Source of the DNA: SG8-41 sp035649495
GTDB lineage: Bacteria; Pseudomonadota; Gammaproteobacteria; Burkholderiales; SG8-41
NCBI GenBank assembly: GCA_035649495.1
Contig: DASRJL010000110.1
Span: 65,090-129,089 of the forward strand
DNA length: 64,000 nucleotides
Direction: 5' to 3'
The notes below the pieces were generated by a model that saw only the letters and a program-made list of their open reading frames with translations, did no database searches and was not told where the DNA came from. This document shows positions 57,083-64,000 of the stretch, piece by piece. The position numbers were made by a program, and so were the translations under genes. Every line of letters begins with the position of its first letter. The stretch's first letter is position 1.

Positions 57083-59052
57083 ACAACCTCTGGAGCGACG
57101 CCGAGGCGGGCCAGTATAAGGGCGACCTGGGTCTGCGGGTCTACACTTCGCGCCTGCTCGGCCGCGACAAATCGCTCGTCCTGCACGGCGGCGGCAACAC
57201 CTCGGTCAAGATCCGGGAACGCAACCTCGTCGGCGACGAGGAGGACATCCTCTACGTCAAGGGCAGCGGATGGGACCTGGAGTTCATCGAGGAAGCCGGC
57301 TTCTCCCCCGTGCGCATGCAGCACCTCACCAGGCTCGCGCGGCTCGAAGCGCTGAGCGACCCGCAGATGGTGAACGAGCTCGTCACGCACCTGACACGCG
57401 CGTCGGCGCCTGCGCCTTCGGTGGAAACCATTCTGCACGCGATCCTGCCCTACAAGTACGTCGATCATACGCACGCGGATTCCGTGCTCGCGGTCACCAA
57501 CACTGCGGGCGGCGAAGCGCGCATCCGCGAAATCTACGGCACCCGCGTCGTCGTGATCCCCTACGTGATGCCCGGCTTCGATCTGGCCCAGTTGTGCGCC
57601 ACCCGGTTTCCCGGCGAAGCGCGCCCGGACACCGTCGGCATGGTGCTCATGAATCACGGCATTTTCTCGTTCGGCGCATCGGCGCGGGAGTCCTACGAGC
57701 GCATGATAGAGCTCGTCCAGGCGGCGGAAGACTATCTCGCCCGCCGGCGCGCATGGTCGCTGCCGGCAGCGCGCGACGACGGCGTTGACACGCAGTTGCG
57801 GGCCGAGATCTCCGGATTGCGGAAAGGCGTATCGGATGCGGCGGGTTTTCCGCTGATCGTGCAAACGCATCGCGATGCTCGCTGCGCCGCGTTCGCCCGC
57901 CGGCCCGACGTTCGGGAGCTCTCCCTTCAGGGCCCCGCGACGCCCGATCACGTGCTACGCACCAAGCGCGTGCCCCTGGTCGGTCGTGACGTCGCCGCCT
58001 ACGCCGGCGCCTATACGGAGTACTTCGAGGCGCACGCTCCGGGGGCGCGCGAACCGAAGACCATGCTCGATCCGGCGCCGCGCGTGGTGCTCGATTCGCG
58101 GCTGGGCATGTGCACGCTCGGACGCAGCGCGCGGGAAGCGTCCATCGTTGCCGACCTCTACCGCCACACGATGGATGTCATCGAGCGCGCAACGCTGCTG
58201 GGGGGATACCGTGCACTGCCGGGGAAGGACATCTTCGACGTGGAGTACTGGGACCTCGAGCAGGCCAAGCTGCGCAAGGGCGGGAAGCCGGCGGTTTTCG
58301 CGGGCGAGATCGCGCTGGTCACGGGCGCGGCATCGGGTATAGGGAAAGCCTGCGTGGAAGCCCTGCTCGCGCGAGGCGCTGCCGTGGCAGGGCTCGACAG
58401 GAATGCCTCGATCGCCACGCTTCACAAGAGGGACGATTTCCTCGGCCTCCGTTGCGACGTCACGTCTGAGGCAGACATCTCGGCCGCCCTCGAGGCCACG
58501 GTGAGGAAATACGGCGGGCTCGACATACTGATCTTGAACGCAGGCGTGTTTCCCGCGGGCGCCAGGATTGCGGCGCTCGGCACCATGGAATGGCGCAATG
58601 TCATGGAGGTCAACCTCGATGCCAACCTGATCCTGATGCGCGAATGCCATCCGCTCCTGAAGCTCGCTCCGCGCTCCGGCCGGATCGCCGTCATCGGTTC
58701 CAAGAACGTTCCCGCACCCGGCCCGGGCGCGGCCGCCTATTCCGCGTCCAAGGCGGCGTTGAACCAGCTGGCGCGGGTCGCCGCGCTGGAATGGGGTGCG
58801 GACGGGATACGCGTCAACGTCCTGCACCCCAATGCGGTATTCGATACTGCGGCCTGGAGCGAGGAGGTACTGCAAGCCCGCGCGGCCCACTACGGTATGA
58901 GTGTCGAGGAATACAAGCAAAACAATGTTCTCAAGACCGGCATCACAAGCCGCGACGTCGCGGAGCTGGCGGCGGAAATGTGCGGCCCCGCGTTTGCCAA
59001 GACCACCGGTGCACAGGTGCCCGTGGACGGCGGCAACGACAGGGTGATCTAG
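57079..59052 (+). CDS. Bifunctional class II aldolase/short-chain dehydrogenase
   Basis: A 657-residue fusion. The N-terminal aldolase (about 1-395) has DHTHADSVLAV and NHGIFSFG. The C-terminal SDR (about 405-655) has the cofactor motif TGAASGIGKA and the catalytic YSASKAA. Rhamnulose-1-phosphate aldolase/lactaldehyde dehydrogenase fusions have this layout: the aldehyde made by the aldolase is passed to the dehydrogenase. With MtnA directly downstream, the aldehyde may instead come from methylthioribulose- or 5-deoxyribulose-1-phosphate. The stop is eight bases before mtnA. Confidence 0.9.
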   Translation: MNNLWSDAEAGQYKGDLGLRVYTSRLLGRDKSLVLHGGGNTSVKIRERNLVGDEEDILYVKGSGWDLEFIEEAGFSPVRMQHLTRLARLEALSDPQMVNELVTHLTRASAPAPSVETILHAILPYKYVDHTHADSVLAVTNTAGGEARIREIYGTRVVVIPYVMPGFDLAQLCATRFPGEARPDTVGMVLMNHGIFSFGASARESYERMIELVQAAEDYLARRRAWSLPAARDDGVDTQLRAEISGLRKGVSDAAGFPLIVQTHRDARCAAFARRPDVRELSLQGPATPDHVLRTKRVPLVGRDVAAYAGAYTEYFEAHAPGAREPKTMLDPAPRVVLDSRLGMCTLGRSAREASIVADLYRHTMDVIERATLLGGYRALPGKDIFDVEYWDLEQAKLRKGGKPAVFAGEIALVTGAASGIGKACVEALLARGAAVAGLDRNASIATLHKRDDFLGLRCDVTSEADISAALEATVRKYGGLDILILNAGVFPAGARIAALGTMEWRNVMEVNLDANLILMRECHPLLKLAPRSGRIAVIGSKNVPAPGPGAAAYSASKAALNQLARVAALEWGADGIRVNVLHPNAVFDTAAWSEEVLQARAAHYGMSVEEYKQNNVLKTGITSRDVAELAAEMCGPAFAKTTGAQVPVDGGNDRVI

Positions 59053-59060
59053 AGCGCCGA

Positions 59061-60110
59061 ATGGCGTCATTCGAGACCCTGCGCTGGCGAGAGGGCCGGC
59101 TGGAAATGCTGGACCAGCGGGTGCTGCCATCGCGCACCGTTTACCTGCCATACGACTCGGCCGCAGCCGTGGCGGAAGGCATACGTACGATGGTCGTGCG
59201 GGGCGCGCCCGCGATAGGCTGCGCTGCCGCCTACGGCATCGCGCTGGAAGCGCTCCGGCTCAAGGACAGGAAGGCCGCGGACTTCCAGGCCGGCCTGGCG
59301 CGCGCTCACCAGGAGCTGGCGGCGAGCCGTCCCACCGCGGTCAACCTGTTCTGGGCGCTGGCGCGCATGCGCGAGAAGGAGAAAGCGCTCGACGGCGCGT
59401 TGCCGCCGGCAACCGCTGCAGCCCTCCTCGATGAAGCGCAGGCGATCGCGGAAGAAGACGTGCGGCTCAATCGCGCGATGGGGGGACATGGCGCGGTCCT
59501 GCTGGCGGATGGAGGACGCGTGTTGACCCACTGCAACGCGGGCGCGCTCGCAACGGCCGGTCATGGAACCGCGCTGGGCGTCATCCGGTCGGCAGTCGCT
59601 TCGGGCAAGCGCATCGAAGTGCTCGTCGACGAGACGCGCCCATTTCTCCAGGGAGCGCGCCTGACGGCATGGGAGCTGGCGCAGGACGGCATCCGCGCGA
59701 CACTGATTGCGGACAACGCGGCCGGCCATCTCATGAGCCGGAACGAGGTCGATGCGGTGATCGTCGGCGCGGACCGCGTTGCCGCCAACGGCGACGTCGC
59801 CAACAAGATCGGCACCTACGGCGTGGCGGTCCTGGCCCAACGCCACGGCATCCCGTTTTACGTGGCGTGCCCGCTCTCGACGATAGACCTTGCCGTGGCG
59901 AGCGGCGCCGACATTCCGATCGAGGAGCGCGGCGCGGAGGAAGTGACGGGTTATGGCGGCGTGCGCTGGGCCCCGGAAGGCGTCGCGGCGCGCAATCCCG
60001 TGTTCGACGTCACACCGGCGGCGCTGGTTACCGCGCTGATTACCGAAAAGGGTGTGATACAAGCGCCCGATCGCGAGAAGTTGCGGAAACTCTTTGAAGG
60101 GCCCAGGTGA
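59061..60110 (+). CDS. mtnA: S-methyl-5-thioribose-1-phosphate isomerase (MtnA)-type
   Basis: A 349-residue eIF2B-related isomerase. The RGAPAIG motif is at 48-54, the catalytic Cys is C158 (THCNAG), and the catalytic Asp is D238 (VGADRV). MtnA converts methylthioribose-1-phosphate to methylthioribulose-1-phosphate; close relatives act on 5-deoxyribose-1-phosphate. The rest of the classical methionine salvage pathway (MtnB/C/D) is not adjacent; the two aldolases upstream would instead complete a DHAP shunt. The start ATG 59061 follows the aldolase-SDR stop by eight bases; the longer open frame from 58590 is out of frame with that gene and rejected. Confidence 0.9.
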   Translation: MASFETLRWREGRLEMLDQRVLPSRTVYLPYDSAAAVAEGIRTMVVRGAPAIGCAAAYGIALEALRLKDRKAADFQAGLARAHQELAASRPTAVNLFWALARMREKEKALDGALPPATAAALLDEAQAIAEEDVRLNRAMGGHGAVLLADGGRVLTHCNAGALATAGHGTALGVIRSAVASGKRIEVLVDETRPFLQGARLTAWELAQDGIRATLIADNAAGHLMSRNEVDAVIVGADRVAANGDVANKIGTYGVAVLAQRHGIPFYVACPLSTIDLAVASGADIPIEERGAEEVTGYGGVRWAPEGVAARNPVFDVTPAALVTALITEKGVIQAPDREKLRKLFEGPR

Positions 60111-60172
60111 GGACGCGAGAGCCCGCCGGAGTGGTCACGACCTCAATCTTTTGCCTGTAAGGACTTTCGCCC

Positions 60173-61246
60173 ATGCGCCTTGGCCTGTTCATGATGCCCT
60201 TGCATCCGTCCTACCGCGCGATTGCCGATTGCTACGACCGCGATATCGATCAGTTGGTGTTGGCCGACAAATTGGGGTTCGACGAAGCCTGGCTCGGTGA
60301 ACACTTCACCGAGAAATGGGAAAATGCGCCGTCGCCCGATCTGTTGATTGCGAAAGCGCTGGCGTTGACCCAACGGATCCGTTTCGGCACCGGGGTGACC
60401 TTGCTCGCCATGCACGAGCCGGTCTATCTCGCACATCGGGTGGCGATGCTCGATCACCTGTCGCGCGGGCGCTTCAACTGGGGGATCGGGCTCGGCGGGA
60501 TTCCGACCGACATGAAGTTGATGGGACTTGACCCGGCCGAGGCGCGCGGCCGCGCGACCGAGGCGCTCGACGTGGTGCTCGGGCTTTGGCAAAGCGACAG
60601 CTCGTTTTCGCATCGGGGCGAGTTTTTCCGCATCGAGGCGCCCAAATTCAATCCCGTGACCGAACGCGGACTGCACATGAAGCCGATGCAGTTGCCGCAT
60701 CCGCCGATCGCAATAGCCGCGAGCACGCCGCGATCCGGCTCGCTGAAGGTCGCCGGTGCGCGCGGCTGGTCGCCGATGTCGAGCTCGTTATTGTCGAGCG
60801 TGTTTCTGCCGGGTCACTGGGAGACCGTGGTCGAGGGCGCGAAGAGCGCGGGCGTGACGCCGAATCGCAGCGACTGGAAAATCGCCCGCGATGTTTTTGT
60901 CGGGCCGACGCCCGAAGTTGCCCGTGAACGCGCGCGCACCGTACTTGGCCGCAACTACGAAGTGCATCAGCGGCCGAGCCGCGCCGGCACCCCCCAGATG
61001 CAAATCATGAAGCTCGATCCGTCGATGGCCGATGACGACGTCGACGTCGACTATCTGATGGAGAATCTGTGGATCGTGGGAGACCCGCAGGAGTGTGCCG
61101 ACAAGATCCGTGCGCTGTACGAAACGGTCGGCGGTTTCGGCACCTTGCTCAGCGTGACTGCCGATTCAGACGATCCCGCCTGGGATCACGAGAGCCTGCG
61201 GCTACTCGCCGGAGAGGTTGCACCGCGAATTGCCGATTTGGGCTGA
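60173..61246 (+). CDS. LLM-class flavin-dependent oxidoreductase
   Basis: A 357-residue bacterial luciferase-like TIM barrel. It has MRLGLFMMPLHPSYR at the start, the GLGGIPTDMKLMG and ARATEALDVVLGLW segments and a C-terminal VGDPQECADKIRALYETVGGFGTLL block typical of LLM proteins. These use reduced flavin to oxygenate or dehydrogenate small molecules such as alkanesulfonates, chelators or terpenes. The substrate is unknown. It follows mtnA by 62 bases but has a slightly different codon look, so a functional link is only possible. A GTAAGGAC ribosome-binding region precedes the ATG. Confidence 0.88.
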   Translation: MRLGLFMMPLHPSYRAIADCYDRDIDQLVLADKLGFDEAWLGEHFTEKWENAPSPDLLIAKALALTQRIRFGTGVTLLAMHEPVYLAHRVAMLDHLSRGRFNWGIGLGGIPTDMKLMGLDPAEARGRATEALDVVLGLWQSDSSFSHRGEFFRIEAPKFNPVTERGLHMKPMQLPHPPIAIAASTPRSGSLKVAGARGWSPMSSSLLSSVFLPGHWETVVEGAKSAGVTPNRSDWKIARDVFVGPTPEVARERARTVLGRNYEVHQRPSRAGTPQMQIMKLDPSMADDDVDVDYLMENLWIVGDPQECADKIRALYETVGGFGTLLSVTADSDDPAWDHESLRLLAGEVAPRIADLG

Positions 61247-61260
61247 ATGGCCGTTCCTGC

Positions 61261-61671
61261 CTACGCGCCGACCGCCGCCGCACCGGCCTCCGCGCACTCG
61301 TGGTCCTGTTCGCCGGTACCGCCGCCGCAGCCGATGGCGCCGATGACGCGCCCGGCCTTGGTGATCGGCACCGCGCCGATGCTCGGCAGGATCTCGCCAG
61401 CGAGGGCGGCCGGCACTGCCGCCCAGAACGGCGAGCCTTTCGCAGCCTGCTCGCCGAGGTCCTTCGTCGGCTTCCTGAAGTTAGCGGCCGCCACGGCCTT
61501 CTTGCGCGAGGTCTCCGGGCTGAAGAATCCGGCGCCGTCGCCACGCATGATGAGCACGGTGCGGCCCGACTCGTCGACGACCGAGGCCGTCATCACCGTC
61601 CCCAGTTGCCTGGCTTTGGCCAAGGCCGCCTTCGCCGCGCGCTCCGCCATGTCGAGCGTGAGTTCGATCAT
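61261..61671 (-). CDS. GlcG/HbpS-family heme-binding-like protein
   Basis: A 136-residue protein beginning IELTLDMAERAAKAALAKARQLG and ending in a conserved GAVPITKAGRVIGAIGCGGGTGEQDHECAEAG block, the GlcG/HbpS fold. Members bind heme or small ligands; GlcG occurs with glycolate oxidation genes. The ATG 61671 has a strong AAGGAGA ribosome-binding site upstream. It converges on the LLM oxidoreductase gene and is divergent from the aminotransferase gene, which is interesting because glycolate/glyoxylate metabolism could link it to that enzyme. Confidence 0.88.
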   Translation of the reverse strand: MIELTLDMAERAAKAALAKARQLGTVMTASVVDESGRTVLIMRGDGAGFFSPETSRKKAVAAANFRKPTKDLGEQAAKGSPFWAAVPAALAGEILPSIGAVPITKAGRVIGAIGCGGGTGEQDHECAEAGAAAVGA

Positions 61672-61849
61672 TATCTGTCTCCTTTCAGTCTCCAAGTCGG
61701 CCCTATTCTATGGCATGGGTCCATGTCCCGGCACCGGATGGCTAACGCCGGCGGGTTCCCCAACGAGCGAGTCGCAGAAAAGTTACACTGACCCTGTTTG
61801 TTCCTTAGAATTGGCCGATGCAGAGGAAGCGTCCAACAGGACTCGAACA

Positions 61850-63034
61850 ATGAGCGTGCGAGCAGGGCGTGAAGTCCTGGCCATTCCAGGCCCGACGACG
61901 GTGCCGGACGAGGTGTTGCGGGCCATGCATCGGCCGGCGGTGGACATCTATTCCGGGCCGCTGCTCGCCCTGACCGACGGCCTGCTGCGCGACGTCGCCC
62001 GCGTGTTCAAGACCACAGGGCACGCGTACATCTACATCGCCAACGGCCACGGCGCGTGGGAAGCCGCGGTCACCAACGTGCTGAGCAAGGGTGACAAGAT
62101 CCTGGTGCTGGAGAGCGGCCGCTTCGCCATGATCTGGGGCGAGAGCGCGCGCCGCATGGGGGTCGAGGTCGAGGTCCTGAAGGGGGACCTGCGCCGCGCC
62201 GTGCAACCGGCCGACGTCGAGGCGCGGCTTAAGAGGGACAAGGGCGGGACGATCAAGGCCATCATGGTGGCGCAGATCGACACCGCGACGGGCGTGGTCA
62301 ACGACATCCCGGCCATAGCTCAGGCGGTACGCGGCGCGAATCACGACGCGCTGCTCATGGTCGATGCGGTCGCTTCCCTGGGTTGCGTGCCGTTCGATAT
62401 GGATGCGTGGGGCGTCGACGTCGCCATGTCGGGCTCGCAGAAGGGCATGATGACGCCGCCGGGCCTGGGCTTCGTGGCCGCCAACGCGCGGGCGCGCGAG
62501 ATTCACAAGAGCGCCGGCCTGCGCACGCCTTACTGGGACTGGACCGACCGCGAGGGCGACGTTCACTACCAGAAATATTGCGGCACGCCGCCCGAGCATC
62601 TGCTGTTCGGCCTGCGCCAGGCGCTCGACATGCTGTTCGCCGAAGGCCTGGAGAACGTGTTCCGCCGCCATCGTTTGCTGGCCGAGGCGGTGCGGCGTGC
62701 GGTCGGCGTGTGGTCGGAACGCGAGGCGATCGGCTTCAACATCATAGAGCCCGGAGAGCGCTCCGACACGGTAACGGCGGTGCTGTTGAACAGCCACGAC
62801 CCGCAGCGGCTCCGCGCCTATTGCGACAGGAACTGCGGCGTGATCCTGGGGCACGGCATCGGCGAACTCACCGGCAAGGCCTTCCGCATCGCCCACATGG
62901 GCCACGTCAACGCGCCGATGATCCTCGGCACGCTTGGCGTCATCGAAGTGGCGTTGGGCGCGCTCGGCATTCCACACAACAAGGGGGGCACGCAGGCCGC
63001 GATCGACTGGCTGAGCGATCAGGTGAAGGAGTAG
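61850..63034 (+). CDS. Class V aminotransferase, alanine/serine-glyoxylate aminotransferase-like
   Basis: A 394-residue PLP enzyme. The N-terminus is IPGPTTVPDEVLRAMHRPAVD, the glyoxylate aminotransferase pattern. The PLP Lys is K198 in SGSQKGMM, and the segment HGIGELTGKAFRIAHMGHVN near the C-terminus is typical. It would transfer an amino group between serine or alanine and glyoxylate, or act on purine-pathway (S)-ureidoglycine. The upstream open frame from 61247 is antisense to the GlcG-like gene and is rejected. Confidence 0.9.
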   Translation: MSVRAGREVLAIPGPTTVPDEVLRAMHRPAVDIYSGPLLALTDGLLRDVARVFKTTGHAYIYIANGHGAWEAAVTNVLSKGDKILVLESGRFAMIWGESARRMGVEVEVLKGDLRRAVQPADVEARLKRDKGGTIKAIMVAQIDTATGVVNDIPAIAQAVRGANHDALLMVDAVASLGCVPFDMDAWGVDVAMSGSQKGMMTPPGLGFVAANARAREIHKSAGLRTPYWDWTDREGDVHYQKYCGTPPEHLLFGLRQALDMLFAEGLENVFRRHRLLAEAVRRAVGVWSEREAIGFNIIEPGERSDTVTAVLLNSHDPQRLRAYCDRNCGVILGHGIGELTGKAFRIAHMGHVNAPMILGTLGVIEVALGALGIPHNKGGTQAAIDWLSDQVKE

Positions 63035-63136
63035 CCCAGCCGCCGCAGCCCGCGGGACGACCGCCGATGCCATTGCCCTTGCCCCGGTGAGGCGCTACGA
63101 TCCGGCAGTCTGCAAAAACCCCTGAAGAGTCAGGCC

Positions 63137-64000
63137 ATGCGCACCGAATACCGGGTCAACGACATGACTATCCACCGCATCGTCGAGCAGGAGCAGGGCT
63201 TTACCCCGATGCTCGAATTCCTCCCGAACCTGGCCAAGGAAACTCTCGAGGAGAACCTCTCCTGGCTCGCGCCCGGCGGATACAACCGCGACACCGGCAA
63301 TGTCGTGCTGTGCTACCAGTCCTATGTCGTCAAGACGCCGCATCACAACATCCTGGTCGATGCCTGCATCGGCAACGACAAGAACTTCCCGCTGCGCCCG
63401 ACCTGGAACAAGAAGAACGATTCCAACTGGATGAACGCGCTCAAGGCGGCCGGGCTCGGGGTCGAGGACATCGACTTCGTGATGTGCAGCCACCTGCACG
63501 GCGACCATGTCGGGTGGAACACGCGGATGGAGAACGGGCGTTGGGTGCCGACGTTCCCAAAGGCGCGCTACCTGTTCTCGAAAAAGGAATACGCCTACTG
63601 GAGCGAGATCCATCAGAAGACGCCGCTCAACCAGATCACCGACAGCGTGCTGCCGATCATCGAAGCCAACCGCGCCGAGCTCGTCTCAAGCGACCATGAG
63701 TTGAACGACCACATCCGCCTGACCCCCACCCCCGGCCATACGCCCGACCATTTCGCGGTCTGCGCCGGCAAGGGCGGCGACAAGGCGGTGTTCACCGGCG
63801 ATCTCATCCACTCGCCGATGCAGGCGCGCTATCCCGAGCTGGTGATGCGGGTCGACACCGACCGCGAACAAGGTGTGCGGACGCGGCGCGCGTTCTTCGA
63901 ACGCTACTGCGATACCGACACGCTGTGCTGCACGATGCACTTCCCGTCGCCGTCGGTCGGCTACATCAAGCGCTGGGACAACGGGTTCAAGCTCGAATAT
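63137..64000 (+). CDS. MBL-fold metallo-hydrolase (3' end off window)
   Basis: The first 288 residues of a metallo-beta-lactamase-fold enzyme; the frame is open at the right edge. The metal motif SHLHGDHVGW gives H119, H121, D123 and H124; a further His is in TPGHTPDH and the bridging Asp is in FTGDLIHS. It resembles quorum-quenching lactonase or alkylsulfatase-like family members, but substrate cannot be told. No signal peptide is seen. It follows the aminotransferase by 102 bases on the same strand. Confidence 0.9.
   Translation, partial: MRTEYRVNDMTIHRIVEQEQGFTPMLEFLPNLAKETLEENLSWLAPGGYNRDTGNVVLCYQSYVVKTPHHNILVDACIGNDKNFPLRPTWNKKNDSNWMNALKAAGLGVEDIDFVMCSHLHGDHVGWNTRMENGRWVPTFPKARYLFSKKEYAYWSEIHQKTPLNQITDSVLPIIEANRAELVSSDHELNDHIRLTPTPGHTPDHFAVCAGKGGDKAVFTGDLIHSPMQARYPELVMRVDTDREQGVRTRRAFFERYCDTDTLCCTMHFPSPSVGYIKRWDNGFKLEY

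Overview
The window looks like a GC-rich chromosome fragment from a betaproteobacterium, probably uncultured and Burkholderiales-like. The inference rests on five Bug/TctC-type periplasmic binding proteins without a TctAB permease, a GTP-type PEP carboxykinase, and the YgfZ/DUF4936/NRDE neighbourhood. No rRNA, tRNA, transposase, integrase or CRISPR array was recognised.

Layout. 1-3.8 kb: the end of a MoxR-DUF58-VWA (Bat-type) operon and a Bug protein. 3.8-16.8 kb: a block whose first 2 kb is visibly lower in GC, probably acquired. It holds a DUF4336 protein, a small membrane protein, a Cus copper/silver efflux operon (small Cys/His exported protein, CusC, CusB fused to a CusF domain, CusA, free CusF), an ArsR-rhodanese regulator followed by an orphan selenosugar synthase SenB, a sterol desaturase, a rhodanese, a SemiSWEET and a GH84 O-GlcNAcase-like enzyme. 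17-18.8 kb: a CobW-type metal GTPase and a LuxR-type response regulator.

18.7-27.9 kb (minus strand): an apparent single eight-gene operon. It encodes a vanadium-haloperoxidase-fold protein, a monoheme exported protein, four tandem Tat-exported ABC-type binding proteins sharing five cysteines, a SCO1 copper chaperone and a hybrid sensor kinase, with a response regulator converging on it. No ABC permease or ATPase is present. This is the best candidate in the window for an undescribed system. An LVIVD propeller protein and a 3-hydroxyisobutyrate-dehydrogenase-like enzyme lie just upstream.

30.5-41.8 kb (plus strand): a catabolic cluster of three Gfo/Idh/MocA dehydrogenases, three Bug proteins, an M24-fold hydrolase with an altered metal site, a compact ATP-grasp/phosphohistidine protein and two D-2-hydroxyacid dehydrogenases. 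The substrate is not evident. 42.2-52.3 kb (minus strand): pckG, a Bug protein, an unknown protein, a DapA-family aldolase, a YgfX-like protein, a UGT-type glycosyltransferase and a two-gene type I secretion system. 52.5-55.8 kb: YgfZ, thioredoxin 2, DUF4936, NRDE/TANGO2 and a GNAT. 55.9-60.1 kb: class II aldolase, aldolase-SDR fusion and MtnA, which together suggest a dihydroxyacetone-phosphate shunt for methylthioribose or 5-deoxyribose. 60.2-64 kb: LLM oxidoreductase, GlcG-like protein, class V aminotransferase and an MBL-fold hydrolase cut by the window end.

Many gene junctions carry short tandem repeats, mostly with a 7-bp period (GTGACNN) and some with about a 10-bp period. They are often arranged as inverted pairs and often supply the stop codon or the last few amino acids of the adjacent gene.
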